A stretch of DNA of 64,000 nucleotides from Palaemon carinicauda (taxonomy: Eukaryota; Arthropoda; Malacostraca; Decapoda; Palaemonidae), in contig NC_090729.1 of the NCBI RefSeq assembly GCF_036898095.1, positions 75,433,254-75,497,253 of the forward strand. The letters run 5' to 3'. How positions within the stretch are numbered: the first letter of the stretch is position 1; each line of letters opens with the position of its first letter. A program made the position numbers and the translations under genes. This document shows positions 42,064-51,445 of this stretch, piece after piece. The notes beneath the pieces are model-generated. The model saw nothing but the letters and a program-made list of their open reading frames with translations. It had not been told where the DNA came from and did no database searches.

Positions 42064-44625
42064 ATGGCTGACCCTTCTCCTATCCCTGGACCTAAATTTC
42101 GCAAATGTAATGCTAGGGATTGTAACAAATGTCTTCCCAAGGCCTCTCTCGACCCACATACCGTTTGTTCTAATTGCCGGGGTAAAACCTGTCAATTAGG
42201 AGATCGGTGTGATGAGTGCGTGGTCTTGTCGGAATTCGACTGGCTTGAATTTGATAAATATTCTCGTAAGCTGGAGAGAGATAGGGTGAGGAGAAGCTCC
42301 TCTAGGTCATTGGAATTTTCCTCCTCCCATGCCCCTGAACCTAATCCTTCCCCTGTAGTAGTTGTTCCTGAACCCTCTACTAGCACTCATGAACCATCCA
42401 TGCGGGATATGTTTCTTGCAATTCAAGCTTTAGGCGAGAAAGTTGAATCCTTAGCTTCGGACCGTAACCAACTCATGTCAGATGTGAAGTTATTAAAGTG
42501 TCAGAGTGGCAAATCAGAAAATCGTAGTGACAAAGTGTTTAGTGCGCAAAGTGTTGTTAGTGTTGCGACCGAGGGTTCGTCTGTTCGTGCTTGTCGCTCC
42601 CCTAGTCCGAGACCTCTTTCAGGCTCCCCTGCACCAGGGAGAAGTAATGTCGTAGGACTTAAGGGGACGAGAGGCTTTAACCAACGTACAGACGTTCCCT
42701 CTTTGGTATCGGGCGTTTCTCGTCAAGATCGCCCTTACTATAAGACGAGCGAGGCTGTGTTCTCCTCGTCATCCGAAGGCTTTTCGCAAAAGAAACCTTG
42801 GAGCAAGGTTTCTAGACCCTTGAAGCGGAAGTCAGTCCCTTCAGGACAGGTCCAGCGTCCTGGCTGTAGCCATTGGGACAGCTCTGACCCTTTGCAGTCG
42901 TCGGAAGACTGTTCGCCTATTAAACGTAAGCGTAACACGGGCTCCGAGAGTCTCAGTAAAGGCAATGTTTTGCCGACACAGACGTTACCATCGTCTCGGC
43001 CCGTCCCGACTCCCGTTGATCCTAAATGGGTTGTCCTGCAGGATATGCAGACTAAGCTTGCCTCCCTTATGGAGGAGTATACCGTTGAGCAGGTTCACGA
43101 TGATCCTCGCCGTTACGCTGATCGAGACTCTGGCCGTCAGCCGCCCAAACGAGCTTTTACTCGTCCTTTTGACGTTATGAAACGTGATGTCGGTAGTTTG
43201 TCACGTCAGTCACGTGACATGGATCCTCACTCGCTGCAGTCCCGTGTTGACTTTCAGCCGCTGCCGCAGCCTCGTGTTGACGTTCAGCCGCTGCCGCAGT
43301 CTCGTGTTGACGTTCAGGACGTTCGCCAACCAGCTCAGTTGCCTCGACTTGACGTTGAGCGTCAAGCACCGCAGTCAAAGGTTGTTTTGACTGCTCAGTC
43401 TAGGCAGTCAATGCAGTTCCGACGTGACGTCGAGCGTCCATGAACTCCTGTTGTTGTTGTTGGTCAGTCGCAAGGTTTTAAGTCCTTTCAGCAGCGGCAT
43501 GACGTCGCTTCCTCGACTGCTACTGCTGCTCCTTTGCTTGTGGACATTGCCTGTCAAGCATTGCCGCCGCGGCAGGTCTCTCCTTTTCATGAGACTCGAC
43601 AATTGTCGGACGACGTTCCTTCAGATGAGGAAGTTGCTGATCCTCCGCCTACTGATATTCCTTTGGGCAGTTTGTCAGACGGAGAAGAGCCTAAAGCTGC
43701 TCAGCCCTCTATGGACTTTAAGAAAATCATGTTGATTTTTAAGGATCTTTTTCCAGACCATTTTGTACCTTCTGCTCCTCGTTCGCCTCCGTCAGAGTTT
43801 GCGCTAGGCCTAGCTGCTTCCAAGTCTTCGTTTACTAAGCTAGTGCTCTCTCGCTCTTCTAAGAGGGCTTTACGTTTGCTAGGCGACTGGTTGATCACCA
43901 GGAGGAGTTTGGGGAAGACTGCCTTTGTTTTCCCTCCTTTTAAACTGGCTTCTAGAGCGAGCGTCTGGTATGACACGGGAGAAGTTCTCGGCTTGGGAGT
44001 TCCTGCCTCTGCCCAGGGAGACTTCTCAAGCCTAGTAGACTCTCCCCGTCGCCTGGCCATGAGACGCTCTAAAGTGTATTGGTCCTCCTCGGACCTTGAC
44101 CATCTCCTTAAAGGGGTTTACAGGGCCTTCGAAGTTTTTAACTTCTTAGATTGGTCGCTAGGAGCCTTAAGCAGGAAGATCTCGTCGGCCGACCAGGATG
44201 TTTCCGTGCTTATTATGTCCTGCATGGACAAAGCCATCCGTGATGGCTCCAATGAGCTCGCCGCTACCTTTACGGCTGGAGTCCTGAAGAAGAGGGAGAC
44301 TCTTTGCTCGTTCCTTTCGGCAGGAGTAACTCCCTGTCAAAGGTCGGAGCTCCTCTTTGCCCCTTTGTCATCTGCCTTGTTTCCTCAGCAGTTGATCAAG
44401 GATATTGCGGCTTCGCTGGTGCAGAAGGATACCCACGACCTGATGGCTACGTCTGCTCGTAAGGGTGCTCCTTCATCGTCTTATGTCGTAAGACCCAAGA
44501 TCGATACCCCAGCGACGAGGTTTATCCCGCCCTTTCGTGGCAGAGCCCCCAGTAGGGGAGGCGCTCGTGCCGACAGTAAGAGAGGCAAGAGGAGAGGATC
44601 CAAGTCCTCCCGTGGCAGAGTCTGA
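42064..44625 (+). CDS. DIRS Gag-like protein of element A (one in-frame TGA)
   Basis: The first ATG of the open frame is at 42064. The frame runs 853 sense codons to TGA at 44623-44625, apart from one TGA at 43441-43443 (RP-stop-TPVVVV). The N-terminus has a Cys-rich cluster (KCNARDCNKC, then CSNCRGKTC and DRCDEC, about residues 12-49), which looks zinc-binding. A Glu/Lys/Arg-rich helix and a Ser/Pro-rich linker follow. Near the stop lie direct repeats of VDVQPLPQSR. The C-terminal 300 residues contain LVLSRSSKRAL, FPPFKLASRASVWYDTGEVL, GVPASAQGDFSSLV and CMDKAIRDGSNELAATFTAG, which are conserved in element B. The end is Arg/Gly/Ser-rich, suggesting nucleic-acid binding. It presumably packages the RNA. 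Confidence 0.8.
43441..43443 (+). other. Premature TGA in gag of element A
   Basis: Single in-frame stop in an otherwise open gag-like frame. The frame continues without interruption for another 393 codons in the same phase, and that part is conserved with element B. So this is a point change, not the natural end. CGA to TGA by CpG deamination would explain it. Programmed readthrough cannot be excluded from sequence alone. Confidence 0.75.
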
Positions 44626-46684
44626 CTGCCCACGTCCTCAGACAGCGGTAGGGGCCAGACTGAACAACTTCTGGCAGGCCTGGGAGAAGAGGGGTGCAGA
44701 CCGAGAGTCTGTGTTGTTGCTCAAGGAGGGGTACAAAATACCTTTTGTACGCAGACCTCCTCTAGTAACAGTTCCTTTAGACCTCTCTCCCAGGTATCGA
44801 GAGGAGTCAAGGAGACAAGCTCTACATCAGCAGGTTTCTCAGTTGCTAGAGAAGGGAGTGGTGGTGAAAGTCTCGGACCTTCAATCACCGGGATTTTACA
44901 ACCGTCTCTTCCTAGTCCCAAAGCATACAGGAGGTTGGAGGCCAGTGCTGGACGTCAGTGCGCTCAACGTTTTTGTTGTAAAAACAAAATTTACGATGGA
45001 GACCACGAAGTCCGTCCTAGCAGCGGTCAGAGAGGGAGACTGGATGGTCTCTCTCGACCTGCAGGATGCGTATTTCCACATTCCTATACACCCGGATTCT
45101 CAACCGTATCTGAGGTTTGTTTACAGGAATGTGGTGTACCAGTTCCGAGCACTGTGCTTCGGCCTCAGCCCTGCTCCTCTCGTGTTTACGAGGCTCATGA
45201 GGAATGTGGCAAAATTCCTTCATTTATCGGGAATTCGAGCCTCCCTGTACCTGGACGACTGGCTTCTCAGAGCGTCGTCCCGTCATCGCTGTCTGCAGGA
45301 CCTTCAATGGACGTTAGCTCTTGCAAAGGAGTTGGGACTGTTGGTGAACTTAGAAAAGTCTCAACTGAATCCCTCCCAGACGATTCTCTATTTGGGGATG
45401 GAGATTCGCAGTCTAGTTTTTCGGGCTTTTCCGTCTGCAACCAGGATAGAGCAAGCCCTGCTCAAAGTCCGCCTCATGCTGAAAAAAGACCGTTGCTCAG
45501 TGAGAAGTTGGATGAGCCTCCTAGGGACTCTGTCATCCCTGGAACAATTTATCTCACTAGGGAGACTTCACCTTCGCCCTCTCCAGTTCCATCTAGACTC
45601 CCATTGGAACAAGGGCAAGACTTTGGAAGCTGTGTCAATCCCGATCTCCGAGCCAGTAAAAACGTGCCTGAGCTGGTGGGACAGCAACATAAGTCTGCGA
45701 GAGGGTCTGTCCCTGGCGGTCAAGAACTCAAATCACGTGTTGTTCTCAGACGCGTCGGATTTGGGTTGGGGAGCGACTCTGGACGGTCTGGAATGTTCGG
45801 GTCTTTGGACGTCAGATCAGAGGAGCCTGCACATCAACTGCAAGGAGCTGTTGGCTGTTCACTTGGCCTTGACGAGTTTCGAGAGTCTTCTACGAAACAA
45901 AGTGGTAGAAGTCAATTCGGACAACACCACAGCCTTGGCGTACATCTCCAAGCAAGGAGGCACTCACTCCCACACACTGTTCGTCATCGCAAGGGACCTC
46001 CTCATCTGGTCAAGAGATCGAGGCATCTCGCTGTTGACAAGATTCATCCAGGGGGACTTGAACGTCTTGGCGGACTGTCTCAGTCGGAGAGGTCAGGTGA
46101 TCCCCACAGAATGGACCCTCCACAAGGACGTGTGCAAGAGTCTTTGGATAACTTGGGGCCAACCCACCATAGACCTCTTTGCCACCTCGTTGACCAAAAG
46201 GCTCCCGACCTATTGCTCTCCAGTCCCAGATCCAGAGGCGGCCCACATAGATGCTTTCCTGCTGGACTGGTCTCACCTGGACGCGTACGCATTCCCGCCG
46301 TTCAAGATCATCAACAAGGTACTGCAGAAGTTCGCCTCTCACGAAGGGACAAGGTTGACGTTGGTTGCTCCCCTCTGGCCCGCGAGAGAGTGGTTCACAG
46401 AGGTACTTCAATGGCTGGTAGACGTTCCAAGGAGTCTGCCTTTAAGGATGGATCTCTTACGACAGCCCCTCGTAAGGAGTCTTCATCAAAGCCTCCCCGC
46501 GCTTCGTCTGACTGCCTTCAGACTATCGAAAGACTCTCAAGAGCTCGAGGATTTTCGAAGGAGGCAGCCAGAGCGATTGCGAGAGCTAGGAGAGCATCTA
46601 CCATCAAGGTCTACCAGTCGAAGTGGGAAGTCTTTAGAGACTGGTGCAAGTCATCATCCATTTCCTCTTCCAGTACCTCTGTAG
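44540..46684 (+). CDS. DIRS reverse transcriptase / RNase H of element A
   Basis: The open frame of about 715 codons overlaps the gag end by about 90 bp in the +1 frame. RT blocks in order: GFYNRLFLVPKHTGGWRPVLD (44889-44950), VSLDLQDAYFHIPIHP (motif A, 45047-45095), FGLSPAPLVFTRLM (motif B, about 45160-45200) and YLDDWLL (motif C, 45248-45268). RNase H follows with FSDASDLGWGAT (about 45743-45780), a KELLAVHLAL helix with its Glu, NSDNTTALAYI (about 45915-45947) and a LNVLADCLSR block. A DIRS-type C-terminal domain follows (IDLFAT, YCSPVPDPEAAHIDAF, YAFPPFKIIN). No ATG precedes the RT domain in this frame, so translation by +1 frameshifting from gag, or a non-AUG start, is likely. All catalytic Asp residues are present. 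Confidence 0.9.
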   Translation, partial: AEPPVGEALVPTVREARGEDPSPPVAESDCPRPQTAVGARLNNFWQAWEKRGADRESVLLLKEGYKIPFVRRPPLVTVPLDLSPRYREESRRQALHQQVSQLLEKGVVVKVSDLQSPGFYNRLFLVPKHTGGWRPVLDVSALNVFVVKTKFTMETTKSVLAAVREGDWMVSLDLQDAYFHIPIHPDSQPYLRFVYRNVVYQFRALCFGLSPAPLVFTRLMRNVAKFLHLSGIRASLYLDDWLLRASSRHRCLQDLQWTLALAKELGLLVNLEKSQLNPSQTILYLGMEIRSLVFRAFPSATRIEQALLKVRLMLKKDRCSVRSWMSLLGTLSSLEQFISLGRLHLRPLQFHLDSHWNKGKTLEAVSIPISEPVKTCLSWWDSNISLREGLSLAVKNSNHVLFSDASDLGWGATLDGLECSGLWTSDQRSLHINCKELLAVHLALTSFESLLRNKVVEVNSDNTTALAYISKQGGTHSHTLFVIARDLLIWSRDRGISLLTRFIQGDLNVLADCLSRRGQVIPTEWTLHKDVCKSLWITWGQPTIDLFATSLTKRLPTYCSPVPDPEAAHIDAFLLDWSHLDAYAFPPFKIINKVLQKFASHEGTRLTLVAPLWPAREWFTEVLQWLVDVPRSLPLRMDLLRQPLVRSLHQSLPALRLTAFRLSKDSQELEDFRRRQPERLRELGEHLPSRSTSRSGKSLETGASHHPFPLPVPL

Positions 46685-47583
46685 CCCAAATTGCGGACTT
46701 TCTCCTGCATCTGAAAAATGTTCGCTCCCTCTCTGCTCCCACTATTAAGGGCTACAGGAGCATGTTGGCTTCTGTGTTCAGACATAGAGGCTTAGATCTG
46801 TCCAATAATAAAGATCTCCAAGATCTCCTTAAGTCCTTCGAGACCTCTAAGGAGCGTCGTATGGCAACTCCTGGGTGGAACTTAGACGTGGTCCTAAGGT
46901 TCCTAATGTCCGACAGGTTTGAGCCATTACATTCAGCCTCCCTGAAGGATCTCACCCTCAAGACGCTTTTTTTGGTGTGCTTGGCCTCGGCTAAAAGGGT
47001 CAGTGAGATCCATGCCTTTAATAAAAACATCGGCTTTTCTACAGATAAAGCCACATGTTCGCTTCAGCTTGGTTTCTTGGCCAAAAATGAACTGCCTTCT
47101 CGTCCTTGGCCTAAATCTTTTGATATACCTTGCCTATCAGAGATCGTAGGCAACGAGGTTGAAAGAGTACTGTGTCCAGTTAGAGCGCTTAAGTTTTATT
47201 TAGTTCGTACCAGATCTTTACGAGGTGGATCTGAGGCCTTATGGTGCTCCGTTAAGAAGCCCTCATTGCCTATGTCTAAAAATGCTTTATCGTATTTTAT
47301 TAGATTTTTAATCCGAGAGGGTCATTCTCACTTAAGTGAAAAAGATCGTTGTTTACTTAAGGTCAAGACGCACGAAGTAAGAGTGATAGCAACTTCCGTG
47401 GCCTTTAAGCAAAACAGATCTCTGCGAAGTATTATGGACGCGACCTTTTGGAGGAGCAAGTCGGTGTTCGCTTCATTTTACTTAAAAGACGTCCAGACTC
47501 TTTATGAGGACTGCTACACACTGGGTCCATTCGTTGCAGCGAGTGCAGTAGTGGGTGAGGGTTCTACCACTACATTCCCTTAA
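46411..47583 (+). CDS. DIRS tyrosine recombinase of element A
   Basis: Starts at ATG 46411 (MAGRRSKESAFKDGS) and overlaps the RT/RNase H frame by 274 bp in a different phase, the usual DIRS arrangement. 390 codons. The N-terminal SAM-like core-binding domain has ARAIARARRASTIKVYQSKW and APTIKGYRSMLASVF. The catalytic domain has LASAKRVSEI (Arg I, 46996-46998), THEVRVIATS (HxxR: His 47371-47373, Arg 47380-47382), TFWRSKSV and FASFYLKDV (nucleophile Tyr 47479-47481). All tyrosine-recombinase signature residues are present. It should catalyse integration of circular cDNA, and no stop or frameshift is seen. Confidence 0.92.
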   Translation: MAGRRSKESAFKDGSLTTAPRKESSSKPPRASSDCLQTIERLSRARGFSKEAARAIARARRASTIKVYQSKWEVFRDWCKSSSISSSSTSVAQIADFLLHLKNVRSLSAPTIKGYRSMLASVFRHRGLDLSNNKDLQDLLKSFETSKERRMATPGWNLDVVLRFLMSDRFEPLHSASLKDLTLKTLFLVCLASAKRVSEIHAFNKNIGFSTDKATCSLQLGFLAKNELPSRPWPKSFDIPCLSEIVGNEVERVLCPVRALKFYLVRTRSLRGGSEALWCSVKKPSLPMSKNALSYFIRFLIREGHSHLSEKDRCLLKVKTHEVRVIATSVAFKQNRSLRSIMDATFWRSKSVFASFYLKDVQTLYEDCYTLGPFVAASAVVGEGSTTTFP

Positions 47584-47973
47584 TCCCAATATCCTTTTAA
47601 TCTTCTCTTGAAATGTTTTTAATCTTGTCTTGGGTTGTACAGAAGGCTGAGAAGCCTTTCGCATCCTTTTTGATTTGGCGGGTGGTCAAATGTCGTTTCT
47701 TGAGAGCGCCCAGATTAAGGGTTTTGATGAGGTCCTGTTGTATGGGTGGTTGCCCTAGATATAACAGCTCCTGGGAGTCTTTCAGCATCCTGAGAGGATG
47801 GCTGGGCTTCGTGAGGAAAGCGGACTAATAAGGCAGAGTAATCGTCAGAGTCAGCTTCCTTACCAGGTACCTATATTTAATTGGGTTTTGTTGTGATATA
47901 ATTGTCAAAAACTCTAAGCATATATGCCTTTATTGTATTAATACTGGTCTCTACCCACCACCATGGGTGTGAA

Positions 47974-48070
47974 TCAGCTATTATATATTCACCGGCTAAG
48001 TTTAATATTTAAAAATGATATTTTGATTATAAAATAAATTTTTGAATATACTTACCCGGTGAATATATAA
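47974..48070 (+). repeat. Internal complementary region of DIRS element A
   Basis: 47974-48009 (GCTATTATATATTCACCGGC onward) is the reverse complement of the left terminus. 48010-48068 (AAAATGATATTTTGATTAT onward) is the reverse complement of the right terminus at 48245-48307. The two halves are fused at A/T-only bases, exactly as the joined ends of a circle would read. In the DIRS replication model this region templates the ligation of cDNA ends. Confidence 0.9.
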
Positions 48071-48307
48071 ATTAAAGGCCCTCCCTTCCTCCCCGATAGA
48101 GACCCAGCGGAATGAGAAGAACTGGAGCTGTTTACAAGTATATGCGGTATCTGGCCGATAGTCGGCGCTGGTGGGCACACCCGCAACCTTCATGGCGATC
48201 GCTTGCGAGTTTTTTTGTTTCTGTCGAGCCGTCCGAGACGTCAGCTATTATATATTCACCGGGTAAGTATATTCAAAAATTTATTTTATAATCAAAATAT
48301 CATTTTT
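48071..48307 (+). repeat. Right inverted terminal repeat of DIRS element A
   Basis: Complement of 41695-41857 between about 48115 and 48260, followed by a right-only extension TATTCACCGGGTAAGTATATT to ATCATTTTT that has its complement only in the internal complementary region. The minus frame 48002-48193 over it is not a gene. Confidence 0.88.
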
Positions 48308-48849
48308 ACTCACTTTGTCGTTATAGCCTATTTTACTGTAGAACACATATGTCAAGTAATTATTATTATTTTTATTTAATCTGCATGCTTTAGTTGGGAA
48401 GCCATAGGCCTACTGCTTCATCGGGTATTTCCATTGTGTCTCGGAGGGTTGTCTCACCCGACTGGCCACAGTGGTCACCTGATCTCGAGCCAGCCACTCT
48501 TCTTGGTTGTCCCCCTCCCCCTGTACCCACCTCGATGGACTATTCGCCACACCCTACCTCGGGAAGTAGGCCTGAGTCACATTCTTTTAGAGAGAGTGGG
48601 AAGACAATTGAGATAGAGGCCTGGCTCACACGCTCCGTGAGCCGACGCGGGTAGCTCTCTCTCCTCGGCTCGTCATGGTTGGCCACCAGACACGCGGGAC
48701 TTGGTATGCACCTCGCTTCGTACCTCGCACCCCCCCATTTCATTGAGCATCATAACCAGTTCATAGGTATTTGTTATTTTGTTAGCGTAGAATGTTAATT
48801 AGAACAATTAAAAACATATTTTTCCACTGTAATATACTGTACTGTTTTT
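48308..48849. other. Unassigned sequence, possibly transposon-derived
   Basis: No confirmed gene. A frame around 48450-48510 reads DWPQWSPDLEPATLLG, reminiscent of the DWPxxSPDLNPIExLWG block of Tc1-like transposases, but no other block of that family is visible. The rest is unassigned. Confidence 0.3.
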
Positions 48850-48869
48850 AGGTTTTTTTTTTTTTCAGA

Positions 48870-48997
48870 GGGTGGGAACGGATTAATTTTGTTTTAGTTA
48901 TTTTATATGGGAAAAACTCATCTAGATACGAGCAAATTGTCACAAAAGCTTGGTCCCGGAACACATTAAACTCGTATCTCAAGGTATTACGGTATAC
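48870..48997. mobile_element. Pogo/Tigger-like DNA transposon terminal fragment
   Basis: The segment ATGGGAAAAACTCATCTAGATACGAG...AAGCTTGGTCCCGGAACACATTAAACTCGTATCTCAAGGTA has the word order of pogo/Tigger-type ends: CTCGTATCTCGAGGTAC outermost, then GGTCCCGGAAC, then CGAGCAAATTG. In this copy CTCGTATCTCAAGG lies near 48969-48983 and GGTCCCGGAAC near 48952-48962. It is only the terminal 130 bp. The outer edge directly abuts DIRS fragment D. Confidence 0.55.
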
Positions 48998-49359
48998 TGC
49001 TCTCCAGTCCCAGACCCCAAGGCTCTGGCAAGATGCATTCCAGCAATGGTGGGACATCATCGTTGTCTACGCTTTTCCCCTGTTCTGTCTGATGAGAAAA
49101 GTATTCAACAAGGCCAAGAACATGGGTCAAGCTCTCAATAACCCTTATAGCTCTGATATGGCATCATGCAGAATGGTTTCCTGACTTTCTGCAGCTCCTG
49201 TCGGAACTTTCAAGAGAACTTCCTTGACGACACGATCTACTCAGAGAGCCACATACCAACATTTTCCACAAAAGAGTAGCTTCACCATGTCTTCACACCT
49301 GGAGACTATCCAGCATTTCCTCACTCAGAGGGAATTTTTGCAACTTGTAAGGATTTCTG

Positions 49360-50300
49360 GATATCTGTGAAGATCGTCAGCATCAGTCTACCAGGCGAAG
49401 TGGAACGTCTTCTGTGGTTGGAGTCATGGAAGGGGTATCTCTCCACCCAATGCCTTTATTTCACCAACAGCGGTGTGCCTCGTGTATTTGTGGGAGGAAA
49501 GGGCCTTTCAGTTTCGGCAGTAATAGACTATTGCTCAGCCATGAGTTTCGCCTTTAAACTGAAAGGATTAGACATTTCCTCATCGCAAGAAATTCCCTCA
49601 TCATACGGAGTTACGAACTTATGTCCTCAGTCTGAAGTGAGACATCCTCTTTGGAATGATGTTTGGGTTCTTCGGTCTCTAAAAAGACCTCCCTACGAAC
49701 CTGTACGCCAGGCAACAGATCGCCGCCTTCCATGGAAGACGGTGTTCCCACTCACCTTAGCTTCGGCTAAACGAGTCAACAAAATTTATGGTCTCGCATG
49801 ACATTCCCCATTCAAGAGGATTGGGAGAGGTAAGCTTCAGCTTCGTCCTTGAGTTTGTTGCCAAGACTCAGAATCCGGGGGTATTGGATTCTAGGTTCGA
49901 TTCCTTCCTGATAACGAGTTTCTGCTCTGTAACCATCAATCCAGAGCCTCTGTTACTATGCCCAATGAGGAGCCTAAGGCTCTACCTGAAGAGAACAGCA
50001 GCAGCTTGTCCCTGTGTGCCTTCGCTCTTCGTCAGCACTTGGAGAAATTAGAGGATCACGAAAAACACCCTCTCAGCTTGGACTCGCTGGGTCATTGACC
50101 ATGCACTGAATACAGATCCTCTTTCAATACCTCGACCCAGAGCGCCCAATGTTAAGGAGCATAACTACATCCCTGGCTTTCTAAAGAAACTACTCTGTGA
50201 CGCAGGTTCTGCAAACGGGCGTGTGGAAATCTTAAACCTCTTTCACCGCTTATTACCTGCAAGACGGGGCACACAGGAGACTCGATACGTTCTCTATCTG
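49360..50300 (+). pseudogene. Tyrosine recombinase relic of DIRS fragment D
   Basis: Broken frames give VYQAKWNVFCGW (49388-49425), a region ending LTLASAKRVNKIYGL (49750-49800, with the first catalytic Arg), and SFSFVLEFVAKTQNPGVLDSRF (49823-49890). Next come LLCPMRSLRLYLKRT (49954-50000), CVPSLFVS, and finally TAYYLQDGAHRRLDT (about 50243-50290), which keeps the Tyr. The HxxR block is decayed (VKEHNYIPGFL). Multiple stops show it is inactive. Confidence 0.75.
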
Positions 50301-50759
50301 TTCTGTGGTGGGCTGCATAACATCTGATTTAGTACCTCAAGCTCCTTATTGGAAAACTAGCAGAAGGTTGAGGGCATTGGTTACCCAATTTTAGTCTGAG
50401 TGAATGAAAGGGAATGACTGGTGGCTCTCTCCTTTTCTTCATCCTCCCTTCTCTTGGAGAAAGCAGCATCCTGAGTTCTCTGCACAAGCTGGCCTCAACC
50501 ACTGCAGGTAAACCATGCTCCTTTAGTACCTAGCGAGGTGGTATTGGGAAAGCCTTGGTCAACTTGGTTATTTCCTTCAAAGACTCGGAGTAAGTTTTAC
50601 CTTTACAGTCACATTGCTAACATCTAACACATAGCTTGTGTAGGCCGCAGACCTTACATAGCAAGGTTTAGCGAGGTGTTAGGGTCTCCCTATTTTTGTT
50701 ACATACCTACACATAAAAAGAAGACCCCAGGTAAAGATGGAAAACCAGATTGGCAGGTA

Positions 50760-51060
50760 CATCCACCCTCCTAATGGGTGAGTCACTCCTATAAATAGCG
50801 TAGGTTTGTATTCCAGTTACGGAACAAATGACAAATTCGGAGATAATTTGTATTTTTCCTAACGATACAAACTTTCGGCTATTTATACAAATTTTACCTG
50901 CCGACCCTGCCCCCTTGAAGTCCTATCTGCAAGCAAAGTGAAGCATAGTCCAAGGTATGTGAATGAAGGGGTAACTAGCTAACCCTCACTAAATTTTAAT
51001 GGCCCATGGTAAAGGTTTGTTTCGTTAGGAAAAATACAAATTTTCTCCGAATTTGTCATA
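50760..51060 (+). repeat. Internal complementary region and right ITR of DIRS fragment D
   Basis: TTACGGAACAAATGACAAATTCGG joins the complement of a C-type left end (TTACGGAACAAA) to the complement of the right end. GATAATTTGTATTTTTCCTAAC at 50841-50862 pairs with GTTAGGAAAAATACAAATT at 51026-51044, giving an imperfect palindrome of about 230 bp. Confidence 0.8.
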
Positions 51061-51445
51061 TTGTCAGGGACGTTCACCCTCCTAATGGGTGAATCAACCC
51101 CTATGAATAGCGTTGATTTGTATTCCAGATACGGAACAAATGACAAATTTGAAAGTGATTTGTATTTTTCCTAGCAATACAAACCTGTAGCTATTTTTAC
51201 AGATTTGCCCACCAACCCAGTCCCCCTTGAAGTCCTACCTCCAAGCAAAGTGAGTTAGTCACAGGTGTGTGAGTGAGAGGGGTAGTTATACCCCCCCATC
51301 CCCCACTTACTAGCTGTATGGGGGGTTAACCCTTGCTCAAAGGCCAATGGCTCGTCTTTCAGCTTCGCTGAAAGTAATACCCCTATGAATAGCTACAGGT
51401 TTGTATTGTTAGGAAAAATACAAATTACTTCCAAATTTGTTATAT
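51061..51445 (+). mobile_element. Second DIRS 3' terminus abutting fragment D
   Basis: Begins directly after the D terminus. It contains CACCCTCCTAATGGGTGAATC, ATACGGAACAAATGACAAAT, TTTGTATTTTTCCTAGCAATAC, then a C-rich ITR body, then GTATTGTTAGGAAAAATACAAATTA to TTCCAAATTTGTTATAT. It is an independent copy of the internal complementary region plus right ITR, diverged from that of D, with no coding part. It is either a solo 3' end or the product of recombination between two elements. Confidence 0.75.

Larger units (their letters stand above)
41691..48307 (+). mobile_element. DIRS1-like retrotransposon A, near-intact
   Basis: A 6.6-kb element with split inverted terminal repeats, an internal complementary region and three overlapping coding regions: gag-like (42064-44625), RT/RNase H (about 44540-46684) and tyrosine recombinase (46411-47583). 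Both ends lie in TTTTT (41691-41695 and 48303-48307), as expected for tyrosine-recombinase integration at T-rich sites with no target duplication. The only coding defect I see is one TGA in gag. DIRS1-like elements are known to be widespread in Decapoda. Transposition would go through a circular cDNA joined across the internal complementary region. Confidence 0.92.
48998..51060 (+). mobile_element. DIRS element D, 3' fragment related to element C
   Basis: Starts in the RT C-terminal domain (YCSPVPDPKAL frame near 48993-49025) and matches the tandem unit of element C (GACCCCAAGGCTCTGGCAAG). It continues through a full-length but broken tyrosine recombinase and ends with an internal complementary region plus right ITR at about 50760-51060. 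It lacks everything 5' of the RNase H. The tandem 1,062-bp amplification is absent here, so the amplification is specific to C. Confidence 0.8.

Noticed and set aside
42064..44625. Gag-like protein of element A as a host zinc-finger gene
   Set aside because: It lies between the ITR and RT of a DIRS element, overlaps the RT frame, and has a homologue in the same place in element B.
44935..46410. The 882-codon open frame beginning at 44935 as a single protein
   Set aside because: Its first 490 codons are the off-frame shadow of the RT/RNase H region. Recognisable recombinase sequence starts at the ATG at 46411.
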